Positions 44,693 to 54,619 are shown, counted from the first letter of the stretch. The stretch: 64,000 nt of DNA from Flavobacterium sp. BFFFF2 (GCA_002256385.1 NKJD01000008.1:1-64000); one strand, 5' to 3'. The notes: generated from the letters alone by a model not told the origin. A program made the numbers and translations.

Positions 44693-46156
44693 ATGTCAGA
44701 TATCATCCGCCAATTGGCGCCTCAGGCCGTCTGGACGCATTTTGCCGACCTCAATGCCGTGCCTCGTCCGTCCAAAAAAGAAGACCGCGTTATTGCCTTT
44801 ATGAAAGATTTTGGGCAGCAATTGGGCCTTGAAACCTTTGAAGACGACATCCGCAATGTCATTATTCGCAAACCAGCCACACCTGGTATGGAAAATCGGA
44901 AAGCAGTGGTCTTGCAAGGTCACCTCGACATGGTGCACCAAAAAAACAACGATACCGTATTTGACTTTGACACCCAAGGCATTGACATGTACGTCGATGG
45001 CGATTGGGTTCGGGCCAAAGGAACCACTTTGGGCGCCGACAATGGATTGGGCGTTGCCGCCATCATGGCGGTGTTGTCGAGTACCGACTTGGCGCATCCG
45101 GCCATTGAAGCCTTGTTTACCATTGACGAAGAGACAGGGATGACGGGCGCCTTGAACCTCAAAGGAGGCATTTTGCAAGGGCAAATTTTATTGAATTTAG
45201 ACACCGAAGAAGACGATGAAATTGACATTGGCTGCGCAGGCGGCGTCGATGTCACCGCCGAAGCTTTGTACGATGAAGAAACCGTGGAACCACATTTTGT
45301 GGGCTATGCTTTGACCATCAAAGGTTTGCAAGGAGGCCATTCGGGGATGGACATTCACAAAGGCTTGGGCAATGCCAATAAATTGATGAACCGTTTGCTG
45401 TTTTTGGCATTTGAAGATTTCGATGTCCGATTGAGCCAATTGCACGGCGGCAGTTTGCGCAATGCCATTCCGCGTGAAAGTGAAGCCATTGTGGTCATTT
45501 CACCTACTTTTGAAGAAGCCTTTTTGGCTGATTGGGACCAATGGACAACTGAAATTCTCCAAGAATACAAAACCGTGGAGCCCCAATTGCAAATCAGTTG
45601 CACCCGTCTAGATAGTTGCCCAACTCAGGTGATGCCCAACTTGGCCCAACAACATTTTTTAAGGGCCTTATATGCCGCACACAATGGCGTTTACCGTATG
45701 AGCCCTGACTTTGACGGCTTGGTAGAAACTTCCAATAACATTGCCAAAGTAACCGTTGAAAGCGGAAGGGTGTTGGTGCAATGCCTGACAAGGTCGTCGG
45801 TGGAAACCTCCAAAATGGATTTGGCGCAGGCCTTGCGTTCAGCCTTTGAATTGATGGGGGCCGAAGTGAGTTTTTCGGGGAGTTACCCGGGCTGGACACC
45901 CAATCCGAATTCTGAAATTTTAGAAGTGCTCAAGGCTATTTACCAAAAGCAACAAGGGGCTGAACCCCGAGTAGTGGCTTGCCATGCCGGTTTAGAATGT
46001 GGTATTTTAGGCACCAATTACCCCCACATGGACATGATTTCATTTGGACCAACCATTCACGGCGCGCACAGCCCCGATGAACGGGCAAGCATTTCTTCGA
46101 CGCAAAAATTTTGGTCGTTTTTAGTTGAAATTTTAGCTTCCATTCCTTCCAAATAA
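44693..46156 (+). CDS. pepD: Aminoacyl-histidine dipeptidase (PepD-type, M20 family)
   Basis: A cytosolic zinc dipeptidase. Start at the ATG at 44693 (MSDIIRQLAPQAVWTHF), 487 residues, because the promoter overlaps the upstream alternative. Metal and catalytic residues are in QGHLDMVHQKN (His, Asp), TLGADNGLGVAAIMAV, and FTIDEETGMTGALNL (the Glu-Glu pair), plus AGLECGIL and TIHGAHSPDE near the end. PepD cleaves Xaa-His dipeptides and other small peptides. The DinB gene follows after 27 bases on the same strand. Confidence 0.94.
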   Translation: MSDIIRQLAPQAVWTHFADLNAVPRPSKKEDRVIAFMKDFGQQLGLETFEDDIRNVIIRKPATPGMENRKAVVLQGHLDMVHQKNNDTVFDFDTQGIDMYVDGDWVRAKGTTLGADNGLGVAAIMAVLSSTDLAHPAIEALFTIDEETGMTGALNLKGGILQGQILLNLDTEEDDEIDIGCAGGVDVTAEALYDEETVEPHFVGYALTIKGLQGGHSGMDIHKGLGNANKLMNRLLFLAFEDFDVRLSQLHGGSLRNAIPRESEAIVVISPTFEEAFLADWDQWTTEILQEYKTVEPQLQISCTRLDSCPTQVMPNLAQQHFLRALYAAHNGVYRMSPDFDGLVETSNNIAKVTVESGRVLVQCLTRSSVETSKMDLAQALRSAFELMGAEVSFSGSYPGWTPNPNSEILEVLKAIYQKQQGAEPRVVACHAGLECGILGTNYPHMDMISFGPTIHGAHSPDERASISSTQKFWSFLVEILASIPSK

Positions 46157-46183
46157 CAACCAATACCAACCAATTAACCAACC

Positions 46184-46696
46184 ATGACCAAAAACCTATT
46201 AACCACCAACCAGTATGCGCCCTACTATGGCACCTATTTGTCATTGGTCCCCGATGACAATTTATTAGAGGTGTTAGAAATTGCGCAGCACCAATTTATT
46301 AAATTCGTACAAGACGTACCCCTCGAAAAAATTGATTATGCTTACGCGCCCGGCAAGTGGACGCTCAAAGACATGGTGCAACACATTGTTGATGTGGAAC
46401 GCGTTTTTGCCTACCGCGCCTTGCGCATTGGCCGCGGTGACACCACTGACCTGCCTGGTTTTGACGAAAATGAGTATGCAGACGCTGCGCAAGCCAACCG
46501 CCGAAGCATGCAGGGCTTGTTGTCGGAGTTTGCCGCCGTGAGGTTGTCCACCTTGTGCCTTTTTGGGTCGCTTTCGTCCGAAGAATTGATGAAAATGGGC
46601 ACCGCTTCAGGCCACAACATCAGTCCGCTGGCCTTGGGCTACATCATTGTAGGGCATCAAATACACCACATGAAGGTGTTTACCGAAAGGTATTAA
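46184..46696 (+). CDS. DinB-family protein
   Basis: A 170-residue DinB_2-type protein. Candidate metal histidines are in LKDMVQHIVDVERVFAYRAL (residue 66) and IIVGHQIHHMKVFTER (residues 158 and 162). It reads APGKWTLKDMVQHIVDVE near 56, a typical DinB_2 phrase. It lies 27 bases after pepD and ends in a terminator, so pepD-dinB form an operon. It is unrelated in detail to the DinB at 12327. Reaction unknown. Confidence 0.88.
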   Translation: MTKNLLTTNQYAPYYGTYLSLVPDDNLLEVLEIAQHQFIKFVQDVPLEKIDYAYAPGKWTLKDMVQHIVDVERVFAYRALRIGRGDTTDLPGFDENEYADAAQANRRSMQGLLSEFAAVRLSTLCLFGSLSSEELMKMGTASGHNISPLALGYIIVGHQIHHMKVFTERY

Positions 46697-46713
46697 AACC
46701 AAAGAAGTATTAG

Positions 46714-46744
46714 AAGCCGCCTCAGCATTTGGGGCGGTTTTTTT
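46714..46744 (+). terminator. Intrinsic terminator of the pepD-dinB operon
   Basis: AAGCCGCC (46714-46721) pairs with GGCGGTTT (46733-46740), followed by a T run. Confidence 0.8.
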
Positions 46745-46819
46745 GATAGGTAAAATGTCCAAATTTTTCTTGTGAGGTAGGCAGCGTGAATATTGGTTTT
46801 TGAATAGTAATAAAAATTA

Positions 46820-46996
46820 AACCCAGATTATGCATTAGAAATTTATTACAAGAAAAAATGACTGCAAATCTGGAAATGTACTCCTTTTTTTGTCCTCAAT
46901 GTAGCTCTGCTACATCTGCGGTAAAAAAAGTCCGTGCACTCCCATCTTTATTGTCCTTTTCCCTTTCATTGCAAAGTCTAATGCGTAATCTGGGTT
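46820..46996. repeat. 177-bp MITE-like element, copy 2 (inverted)
   Basis: Same length and ends as the element at 1503-1679, but in reverse orientation and with a few substitutions, including one in the central palindrome (GTAGCAGAGCTAC read on the minus strand). It lies in the spacer between the pepD operon terminator and the TOTE-type helicase. Confidence 0.85.
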
Positions 46997-47046
46997 AAAA
47001 AACAAATTAACCGTAATTGTATAGGTTCTTAAGGTCGAAAAAGGGC

Positions 47047-50007
47047 TTATATATATTCTTCTATTGCCGATTTCCAAACGATAAATCCTTTTTTATCAGC
47101 TGAATAATCGTGTATAATTCGATTAAAGTTCTCTGGACTATTTTCTAAATATGCTTGCCTTCCATTTTCTTTAATGGTGCTTAATTGGTTTTCTATACTA
47201 ATCACTTCTTCAATTAGTGCTGCTTTGTTTTTAGAACTATGCCAAATATATGTTGCTTCCTCTGTATCTAAAGTTTCTAAAACAACAAAATAACTTTGCT
47301 CACTTGCAAGCAGAAACACGAAAGCGAATGGATTGAGTACAAATCGAATTTTCATTACTTGGCTTTGGTGTCTATTCGCTAAGTATTCGACATGTTGTGA
47401 ATGTTTATATTGCTTGTTCTTGAGAATTTCATTTAGCACTTCTTCTGCGTTAGTATACACTTTCTCATTATTTTGTAATTCATCCGATGTAAGGATGTTA
47501 TGCCCTTTTGCAGTAAATTGTTTGAGCAATACCTTGTTTAAAAATTGAAATTTCACACCTTCAATTACTTCCTTATTTAGCAATTCAATCGCTGATGAAA
47601 AAGCAGATTGTGAGACCAATTTTCCGTTTTCAAACTCAGCAAAAATTTCTACTATTATACTTTTTGATTTTAGGGTTTTTATGAAGTAGGGCTTCAATAC
47701 GTCAAATTCGGGTCTTATCTCATTATTTTCTAACAGGAATTGAAGTGCTGTATTCATTTCAACAATTGGAATTTTAAACGAGACACTACCATAGTGAAAG
47801 ACTAATTCCTCAATGGAAACTTTGATTCTCTTTTCTATCGTTAAAATATGATTTGACGTTATAATTTCGTCCATTGGTTCATCAAACAAAGTTGCTTGCT
47901 TGTCAATTTTCCGGTAATAAGTATTGCGTTTCAGGAACAACTTATTGAGATAATCAATCTTATAATCTCTATAATCGTAGATAGTAGGGTTGATTTCCGA
48001 GCGTTGTACTCTGCCTATGTATTGGATTAGTTTTCCCTCAAATGAAAATGGGTAAACCAAAAACAAAGAATGAATGTTGTTCAAGTCGGTACCTTCTCCA
48101 AAATATTGTCCTGTTGTAATTAAAACCTGAAAACTCCCTTCTTCCAGTGTTTTCCATTTAGCTTTTTTGGAAGCTTCTGAATCTTCTCCACTTAAAGTAA
48201 TCGCTTCATACGAATGTTTTAAATACAAATACAGCATGTCAATATGCTCCTTCCGCTCGGTGATGATCACCACTTTTTTACCTTGATTTAGTTCTGTCTT
48301 TACATCTTCTAATATTATCTTATTTCGTGTAGTATCGTGAACTAGTATTTTTGACAATGTTTCAAAATGATCCGTCTTAGAATTATATGGGACATTCAAT
48401 TCGGTGTTGCGAATGGTGATTTTTGCCTGTTTATAATTTTCGATATCAGTAGGTTGAATATCTGCAATGATCTCTCCCAAGTGGGTGAAAATCATTTTGC
48501 CATCATTGTACTTTCTGAAAGGTGTAGCAGTCAATCCATATAGATAATAAGCTTGTAATTTTGCAATTGTGTTTCTGAAAGTTTCAGCAGGGACGTGGTG
48601 ACATTCATCCACGATGATAGTTCCAAATTGCTCTTGTATAGATTCTATTTGCTTTTGTAAACTCTGAATAGTTGCCACGGTAATTTGTTTGCCGATTTTT
48701 GACTTCCCTTGACCAATCATACCAATATCTCTTTTCGGTATACTTAGAAACGCTTCAATCCGTTCTGTCCATTGTTCCAATAATTGTTTTCGGTGAACGA
48801 TAATGAGGGCAGGTTGTCTTTTATCCGCAATTATTTTTAACCCAATAACTGTTTTCCCCGAACATGGAGGTGCTACAACTACTCCGTAATCCTTTTTAGA
48901 AACTGTTTCGATGACTCCTAATTGATGATTTCGCAAAGCAGCTGTAAACGTAAAAGAAACAATTGGTTTTAGCTTTCTTTCATCAGCGAACTCAAATTCG
49001 ATTTGTGATTCTTTGCAAAATCGCAAAAGTTTACCGATAAAACCTCTTGAAATGATAATTTCACTCTCCGACTCCTCAATTAGTTTATGATAACGAGCTG
49101 TTTCATACGTGTTTCTTCCTGATTTCTTCTTGATGAAAAATTCAGAGTTTGCAAAATTTAATTCTTCCCTTAGAAAATGAGTGAGCGTTGGTGTTAATCC
49201 TTTTCTGCTGATTCTAATAATATTGTTTAAAGAAATACGAAGTTTTCTATTAGCTAGCTGCCGTGTTATTAAGGAAACTTCAGGCGATAATATTTCGTGT
49301 AGTTCATCTAAATAGTCAGTAGAAACCCTTTTAATATTTTTCAAAAAGTTCCATTGGTCAGTGATTGCTTCAAAGGTTTCGGAATGAACAAAACAACTAT
49401 TTCCTTTTTCAAAAGTTGGTTTAAAAAGTGGCAATGCAATCAGATTTCCGAAACCTTTGCCTGAAAGAAAATCCTGATTGGGAAAGAGCCTATCAAAGCT
49501 CGAACTTTTGTCAAACATTGAAAATGCCCCCGACTGCTCTAATATTGAAATGAATATTTTCCGACTTCTTATAGCAGGATATGGTTTATCAAAAAATATC
49601 CAAACGTGTCCACCATTTCCCGAACGTGAACGCTCAAGGTAGGCTGGAATTTCTTTTTCTTTACAAGCATTAAGGAAAGTAACGGCTTCCTTTTGCCAAT
49701 TCGATTTATCAAAATCTGCAACTAAAAACCAAGTAGAATTGTCTTGTAATAGCGGATAAACGCCAATCTGCTGAAACCCATCCAAGTGCTTTTGAATTTG
49801 TTCATCAGTCAGTTTTAAATTTGATTTCTCCGTAAAATTCTGAAATGTGCCTCCATTCATTTTATGAGCCCGAAGACGATAGGGGTCGTAAAAAACGGCT
49901 GGCATATACCCCGATTTGCTCCCTTTTTCCCAACGAATAGCAAATACATCTTCACGTCCTTTGAAGAGGGAGCGGAAGGTATTTATGTTATCTTGATGTT
50001 TTTGCAC
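47047..50007 (-). CDS. TOTE-type primase-helicase fusion protein
   Basis: A 986-residue protein. N-terminal archaeo-eukaryotic primase domain (about 1-240) with WFLVADFDKSNW (acidic pair) and RSRSGNGGHVWIFF (the sxH-type motif). Then an XPB/ERCC3-like superfamily 2 helicase: RNHQLGVIETVSKKDYGVVV, Walker A APPCSGKTVIG, VDECHHVPAETF, YGLTATPFRK, and motif V/VI with YIGRVQRSEI. A C-terminal region of about 270 residues is unassigned. This architecture defines TOTE conflict systems, mobile-element-borne elements with suspected roles in inter-element competition. The promoter region contains inverted repeats. Domain naming is by motif memory. Confidence 0.87.
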   Translation of the reverse strand: MQKHQDNINTFRSLFKGREDVFAIRWEKGSKSGYMPAVFYDPYRLRAHKMNGGTFQNFTEKSNLKLTDEQIQKHLDGFQQIGVYPLLQDNSTWFLVADFDKSNWQKEAVTFLNACKEKEIPAYLERSRSGNGGHVWIFFDKPYPAIRSRKIFISILEQSGAFSMFDKSSSFDRLFPNQDFLSGKGFGNLIALPLFKPTFEKGNSCFVHSETFEAITDQWNFLKNIKRVSTDYLDELHEILSPEVSLITRQLANRKLRISLNNIIRISRKGLTPTLTHFLREELNFANSEFFIKKKSGRNTYETARYHKLIEESESEIIISRGFIGKLLRFCKESQIEFEFADERKLKPIVSFTFTAALRNHQLGVIETVSKKDYGVVVAPPCSGKTVIGLKIIADKRQPALIIVHRKQLLEQWTERIEAFLSIPKRDIGMIGQGKSKIGKQITVATIQSLQKQIESIQEQFGTIIVDECHHVPAETFRNTIAKLQAYYLYGLTATPFRKYNDGKMIFTHLGEIIADIQPTDIENYKQAKITIRNTELNVPYNSKTDHFETLSKILVHDTTRNKIILEDVKTELNQGKKVVIITERKEHIDMLYLYLKHSYEAITLSGEDSEASKKAKWKTLEEGSFQVLITTGQYFGEGTDLNNIHSLFLVYPFSFEGKLIQYIGRVQRSEINPTIYDYRDYKIDYLNKLFLKRNTYYRKIDKQATLFDEPMDEIITSNHILTIEKRIKVSIEELVFHYGSVSFKIPIVEMNTALQFLLENNEIRPEFDVLKPYFIKTLKSKSIIVEIFAEFENGKLVSQSAFSSAIELLNKEVIEGVKFQFLNKVLLKQFTAKGHNILTSDELQNNEKVYTNAEEVLNEILKNKQYKHSQHVEYLANRHQSQVMKIRFVLNPFAFVFLLASEQSYFVVLETLDTEEATYIWHSSKNKAALIEEVISIENQLSTIKENGRQAYLENSPENFNRIIHDYSADKKGFIVWKSAIEEYI

Positions 50008-50020
50008 TACATTTTATTTA

Positions 50021-50077
50021 TGTACCAAAAAGTCTCACGTCTAATTTTTGTGTACCATAAATACAGTTTTTGGTACA
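50021..50077. promoter_or_regulatory. Operator-like inverted repeats before the primase-helicase gene
   Basis: TGTACCAAAAA at 50021-50031 and its exact complement TTTTTGGTACA at 50067-50077, with a related TTTTTGTGTACC at 50045-50056 between them. The sites lie 14-70 bases upstream of the helicase ATG. No repressor gene of known type lies next to them except the small gene at 50095. Confidence 0.55.
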
Positions 50078-50094
50078 CGTTTTATTTACGTCGG

Positions 50095-50412
50095 TTAACC
50101 CCAATCTTCATATTCACGTTGTTCCATTGGCGTTATCCTGACTTCGGCTATGTTGGATGATATTTTGTTTAAGGTGTTAATAAATTCTTCTTGACTCACA
50201 GATTCACCAAAAAAGATGTCATCAATGATCTCCTCGAATTGATCCATTTGAAGCCATTGATTTATTATGGCTTCTGCTTGATTCAAATAGTCATCATCAT
50301 CTTTACAATTTGAGGCCAATACACCAAATTGCAGGGTCAAATTATGATTAAATTTTTCAGCTGCTCTAATGATGCCGTCATAGGTTGGTACTGATAACTC
50401 GTCTGTGTCCAC
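50095..50412 (-). CDS. Hypothetical acidic protein
   Basis: A 105-residue acidic, mostly helical protein (YLNQAEAIINQWLQMDQFEE and IIDDIFFGESVSQEEFINTL). It is on the helicase strand, 87 bases upstream. No helix-turn-helix is visible. It could be a partner or inhibitor of the TOTE-type protein, but that is only positional. Confidence 0.55.
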   Translation of the reverse strand: MDTDELSVPTYDGIIRAAEKFNHNLTLQFGVLASNCKDDDDYLNQAEAIINQWLQMDQFEEIIDDIFFGESVSQEEFINTLNKISSNIAEVRITPMEQREYEDWG

Positions 50413-50546
50413 GGTTTATTTATTTCTATTTAGTCTTCTTGACGAAAGCTTCTTCCAAATGCGATCTGTTTGTTTAAATTCCTTATCTGTGAAGCCTTAA
50501 AAAATGGTTTGTTTTTTTTTAATTTTATCCCCGTGCTATTAACCAA

Positions 50547-51137
50547 TCAAAACCAATCCTCCGGATAAAGCGTCACTTTTAAAATATAAATTGGCGCATC
50601 AAAAGTATCGCGGAGTAATGCCTTGCGGTTCCAAAGGTTGCGGTAGCCAATGCCTGCTCCGACGCCAAAACCTTTGGTGACTTTGTAATTGATTTGGGTC
50701 GAAATTTCGTTGATGTACAATGGGATATCTAAGTCGCTAACCACATCGGTTTGAACAGCAACTTTAAATTCTGGTTGGCCGTAGCCCAATTGTTCGGTGG
50801 CAAAAAATTCCCAGCGTTTGTTGCGGAAAATAACATAGTCAAAAAACATACTGCCGTACCAAAAATGGATTTCATTGCTTTCGGTCTGCCGCGTTTTTTT
50901 ATTGAGAAAATTAACAGTGACAGGGCTGGTCATCCACGAAAATCCGAGGCCAATGCGGTATTTCTTTTTGTATTGCATGCCCGTTTTTACCCCAACTAGT
51001 AAAATGGAATTATTTCGAATGCTTGAAAAACGGTTGTCTAAGTTGGCGAAAAATTTCCAGTTTTGCTCGTTTTGTGCCTGCACATTCCACAGCAGGCTGA
51101 TTCCTGCAATGAAACTAAAAGCTACTTTTTTTAGCAT
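50547..51137 (-). CDS. Hypothetical outer-membrane beta-barrel protein
   Basis: A 196-residue exported protein (signal to VQAQ at residue 21) with alternating hydrophobic strands, for example GMQYKKKYRIGLGFSWM and VTKGFGVGAGIGYRNLWNRK, ending in the aromatic EDWF typical of outer-membrane proteins (C-terminal Phe). It starts 8 bases downstream of the T9SS protein gene stop, so the two are one operon. It is too short to be a PorP/SprF-type protein. Confidence 0.7.
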   Translation of the reverse strand: MLKKVAFSFIAGISLLWNVQAQNEQNWKFFANLDNRFSSIRNNSILLVGVKTGMQYKKKYRIGLGFSWMTSPVTVNFLNKKTRQTESNEIHFWYGSMFFDYVIFRNKRWEFFATEQLGYGQPEFKVAVQTDVVSDLDIPLYINEISTQINYKVTKGFGVGAGIGYRNLWNRKALLRDTFDAPIYILKVTLYPEDWF

Positions 51138-51145
51138 ATATGGGT

Positions 51146-52912
51146 TTAATTCTTTGGCGTAATCATTATTTTTAGGGTAGCATGTTGACCGTCTTGGAGC
51201 TCAATGTAAACCAAGTAAGCGCCCGTTGCCCATGTCGAAGTGTCAAAGGTAGTAAGCCGCTCGGTATTTGTTTGGTTGTTTTGATTAATTTTTTTGCCCG
51301 TAATGTCATAAATAGTGATGGCAGCAATAGCTTGTTGACTGGGGTTATAGATGCTTAAAAGCTGTGTTTTGGGTTGATGACTCAACGAGAAAAAACCAGC
51401 CATTTCGCCGTGATTATTTGCCAGTAAAGGGTTTTGAAAAGTTAATTGAAAACGCCGATTATACGCACCAGCAGGAAGTAGCACTTCAAAAAAAGAATCA
51501 TCGGTCAACGGATGGTACGTTTGGGTCAAGGTGTCAAAAATGAATACCTCCTGATTTTGGTTAAAATGATCGCGGAGCCGAATTGAAAACCGAACCAGTC
51601 CTTCTGAAGCTACCCGAACGCCTAATGGAATGCGCTTCTCAATAGCAAAAGGCAGACATTGAATGACGTAAGGGGTGCTGTTTAGTACAAAAAAACCATC
51701 AAAGGGCGCGTCGGTGTCGGTAGGGTCTTTGGCGTCCATGCCGTGGTCAATGTCATCTGTTGAAAAATCGGGGAAACCCAAGGCCAATTGCCTGGTGATT
51801 TGTTGGTTATATTGCACATCGAGCCATAAAATGGGGAAGTTGTCTCTGCTATTTTTTTCAAATTGCGATTGATGGCCCACATTGCTTTCTTTGTAATAGG
51901 CCCGGTGGCTGTTTTTTAAGTTGATACTGCCTGTTGTGGTACCTTCTACCATGAATCCTTGCCCAATCGGCGCATATTTTCGGACAATGGATAACGTGGA
52001 ATTGGAACCTGTTCCAAAGTTGATGCTGCCATCACTGTAATAATTGTAATACACGGCTGGCGTGTAAATTCCAGCAGAAGATGTGCTTACGGGGGCAAAA
52101 GTGCCATAGCCCCCGCGGCCTGCCAATAAGGAATGGGAATTGGCTGTTTTGTCTTGTTCCCAATAGTAAGCAATGCCCGTGCAAGCCGTGTTGGCCGCGT
52201 CCAATAAAAAGGCGTTGACATGCAAGGCAGACGGATAAGGGTTTCCAGTAAGGGTATAATTGCCCGCGCTTACATTGACCCCGATGGTGCCATCGTTGGG
52301 TTTTCCCCGAAAATCATAGCGCTGTGCACCCCCAGGATTGTTCGTGGCCGTTTCACCCACGTTGGTGGCGTCCGTACCACTGCTGCCTTTCATGGTAAAA
52401 CCTTGGCCAGCAGCTAAACTAGAAGCGGTTCCCACATAGGCCCAATCGGCATAGGTACCCGATGTTTGAAATTTCCAAATCCAATAGCTGGCAATGGACA
52501 ACGGATTGGACACCCCGTCTAAGCTGGAAGCGGCCAGTAATGTAGCCGCCGTTGAAGCGATGTTGGTGGTGGGTTGGTATAATTGGCTGATCCCGAAATT
52601 TTCATTGCCAACCGTGCCCGATGCATTCCCTACTGGGGCGCACCAGTAATTGTAGTCATAATTGTCGGAGGTGCCTTCTTGAAAAACGGATAAAATCCCG
52701 CTGCCCGTGTTGGTGCTGGTCGTGGCCGTTCCTTGAATGAGCTGTCCTTCGTTGCGCAAATACAATTTGGAACCCGAGCTTAAATTCACCTCTTTGTTGA
52801 CAAATAATAAAGCACCATTGTTGTATAAATAAGTCGCATTTCCCGAATACAGCTGCGCCAGTCCAAGGAGTGGAATGAGAAACAACAGCTGACTGAAAAC
52901 TAATTTTTTCAT
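51146..52912 (-). CDS. T9SS type A sorting-domain surface protein
   Basis: I start it at the ATG at 52912 (MKKLVFSQLLFLIPLLGLAQ signal), 588 residues; upstream Met codons add a leader that is unlikely. The N-terminal part is a Gly/Ser/Asn-rich repeat-like region, with YNNGALLFVNKEVNLSSGSK at the start. The last 80 residues form a T9SS type A C-terminal domain: LLSIYNPSQQAIAAITIYDI, TGKKINQNNQ and ATGAYLVYIELQDG. It should be secreted across the outer membrane. The following outer-membrane gene is in the same operon. Confidence 0.87.
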   Translation of the reverse strand: MKKLVFSQLLFLIPLLGLAQLYSGNATYLYNNGALLFVNKEVNLSSGSKLYLRNEGQLIQGTATTSTNTGSGILSVFQEGTSDNYDYNYWCAPVGNASGTVGNENFGISQLYQPTTNIASTAATLLAASSLDGVSNPLSIASYWIWKFQTSGTYADWAYVGTASSLAAGQGFTMKGSSGTDATNVGETATNNPGGAQRYDFRGKPNDGTIGVNVSAGNYTLTGNPYPSALHVNAFLLDAANTACTGIAYYWEQDKTANSHSLLAGRGGYGTFAPVSTSSAGIYTPAVYYNYYSDGSINFGTGSNSTLSIVRKYAPIGQGFMVEGTTTGSINLKNSHRAYYKESNVGHQSQFEKNSRDNFPILWLDVQYNQQITRQLALGFPDFSTDDIDHGMDAKDPTDTDAPFDGFFVLNSTPYVIQCLPFAIEKRIPLGVRVASEGLVRFSIRLRDHFNQNQEVFIFDTLTQTYHPLTDDSFFEVLLPAGAYNRRFQLTFQNPLLANNHGEMAGFFSLSHQPKTQLLSIYNPSQQAIAAITIYDITGKKINQNNQTNTERLTTFDTSTWATGAYLVYIELQDGQHATLKIMITPKN

Positions 52913-52987
52913 GTTATTAACGAATGGAAAGCCGTTGCTAAAGTAACCCAATAGTTTGAATTTCATGTCAATCAATTAAAAAATATG

Positions 52988-52995
52988 TAGATTTG
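52988..52995 (+). promoter_or_regulatory. -7 box of the gene at 53018
   Basis: TAGATTTG fits TAnnTTTG, 22 bases before the chosen ATG. It argues for the start at 53018, not 52997. Confidence 0.55.
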
Positions 52996-53017
52996 TGTGC
53001 TAACCAAAACCAATACC

Positions 53018-54619
53018 ATGTTTCGTTCTGCCCTATATTTTGTGTTGATTTTGAGTTTAATTCAACAAACTCAGGCCCAAATTGGCATCAATACCACCAC
53101 GCCCAACGGCGCTTTTGAAGTGAATTCATCTACGAATGGCATCGTGATTCCGAAAGTGGCACTTACAAGTCGTTCAACCGCATCACCCATTGTGAATCCG
53201 CAAGGCGGCTCATTGGTCGATGGCACTTTGGTGTTTAATACAGCTACCGCTGGCAGTGGAAACACGGCGGTGAGTCCGGGTTTTTATTATTGGTTAACCA
53301 ACACTTGGGTTGCTTTGACAGCTGATACGGGCAAAAACTGGTCCACAACGGGTAATTCTGGCACAGTAGCCACTACGAATTTTATAGGCACTGCTGATGC
53401 CATTGATTTGGTCACCAAAACCAATAATGCCGAACGCATTCGGGTTACTTCGGGAGGTCAGGTATCGATCAATAATGCGAGCCCAGGAAGTACCGATTTG
53501 TTTACTGTGACGGGCAGCACTACGTATCCGTTTGCCATTAATGCCTACACGACTGCCAACGGCTCTGGGCTGTATGGGGCCGTTTCGGGTGGTACAACCA
53601 CTTTTGGGGGCGTACAAGGTGATTATAAGGGCACCGCAAAGTTAGGTTCAGGCATCAATGGATACACGAGTACGACTACAGCAGGGACCGATTTTTTAGG
53701 AGCTAATGTATGTGCCTTGTATGGCGAGTTGGCAACAGGGAGTTTAAGCAGATGTTTTGGCACTATGGGCGTTACGGGCGATAATTTAAATACCAGAACA
53801 GGTGGTGTGATCGGAACCGACTATATAAAGTCGGGTGCTTTGGGCTATTATGCCAACAATGGCAACGATTATTCGCTGTATGGTTTTGGCACAGCTGTCA
53901 ATACAGGTTCTACCACTGGAAAAACGGTTCGGTCATTGGATACCAGCATTGGAATGGGCATTTACGGCGGCGTCATTGGCGGTTGGATCAAAGGAAACGA
54001 ATATGGTTCGGTCTTTACGGGCGACCGATTTAGCAGTTATCATTTAGGTAAAGTAATTACCAGCGAGCAATATGTGATGGTGTCGGGGACCGATCAAAAA
54101 ACGGTGAGTTATGCCACCAGCAGCTTAAGTCCTGATGTGAGCTTAAAAGGAAAAAGCCAATTGGTTCAAGGGAAAGCCACAGTTGTGTTTCCAAAAGAGT
54201 TTACCGATTTGTTAGATCCCACACAAGAGGTGGTAGTGACTTGTACACCCATGGGCGAAACCAATGGCGTGTTTTTACAGCAAGTAAACACCGAAGGTTT
54301 TTCGGTTGCCGAAAATAAGCAAGGAACTGCGGGCGTTGTTTTTCATTGGATGGCAGTGGGTACCCGCAAAATGTCCGCACCCGTTTCTACTGAGGTGTTA
54401 GCGCCTGACTTCGAAGACAATTTACAGGCGGTCATGCACGACGAAAATACTGATGGGGGCAAAGCTGTTTGGGTTGAAAATGGCAAAGTGTTTTTTGGCG
54501 AAAAAGCACCGCTCAACCCGGTTAAAGTGGAGACTGCCAAAAAGAATTCCAAGAGAGCCATTCAACAAAATAGTTTGAAAGCAGCCGCAGCAAGCACTTC
54601 CAAAGCACAAAAACCCTAG
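53018..54619 (+). CDS. Secreted low-complexity surface protein
   Basis: Start chosen at 53018 (MFRSALYFVLILSLIQQTQA signal), 533 residues. It opens with the phrase IGINTTTPNGAFEVNSSTNG, common in Bacteroidota surface proteins with tail-fibre-like folds, followed by Thr/Gly/Asn-rich sequence and a Ser/Lys/Ala-rich end (KKNSKRAIQQNSLKAAAAST). No enzyme motif. It diverges from the T9SS operon, and the stop overlaps the start of a GC-rich repeat. Confidence 0.78.
   Translation: MFRSALYFVLILSLIQQTQAQIGINTTTPNGAFEVNSSTNGIVIPKVALTSRSTASPIVNPQGGSLVDGTLVFNTATAGSGNTAVSPGFYYWLTNTWVALTADTGKNWSTTGNSGTVATTNFIGTADAIDLVTKTNNAERIRVTSGGQVSINNASPGSTDLFTVTGSTTYPFAINAYTTANGSGLYGAVSGGTTTFGGVQGDYKGTAKLGSGINGYTSTTTAGTDFLGANVCALYGELATGSLSRCFGTMGVTGDNLNTRTGGVIGTDYIKSGALGYYANNGNDYSLYGFGTAVNTGSTTGKTVRSLDTSIGMGIYGGVIGGWIKGNEYGSVFTGDRFSSYHLGKVITSEQYVMVSGTDQKTVSYATSSLSPDVSLKGKSQLVQGKATVVFPKEFTDLLDPTQEVVVTCTPMGETNGVFLQQVNTEGFSVAENKQGTAGVVFHWMAVGTRKMSAPVSTEVLAPDFEDNLQAVMHDENTDGGKAVWVENGKVFFGEKAPLNPVKVETAKKNSKRAIQQNSLKAAAASTSKAQKP

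Noticed and set aside
50547..51137. PorP/SprF-type partner of the T9SS protein
   Set aside because: At 196 residues it is much shorter than PorP/SprF proteins and lacks recognisable motifs.
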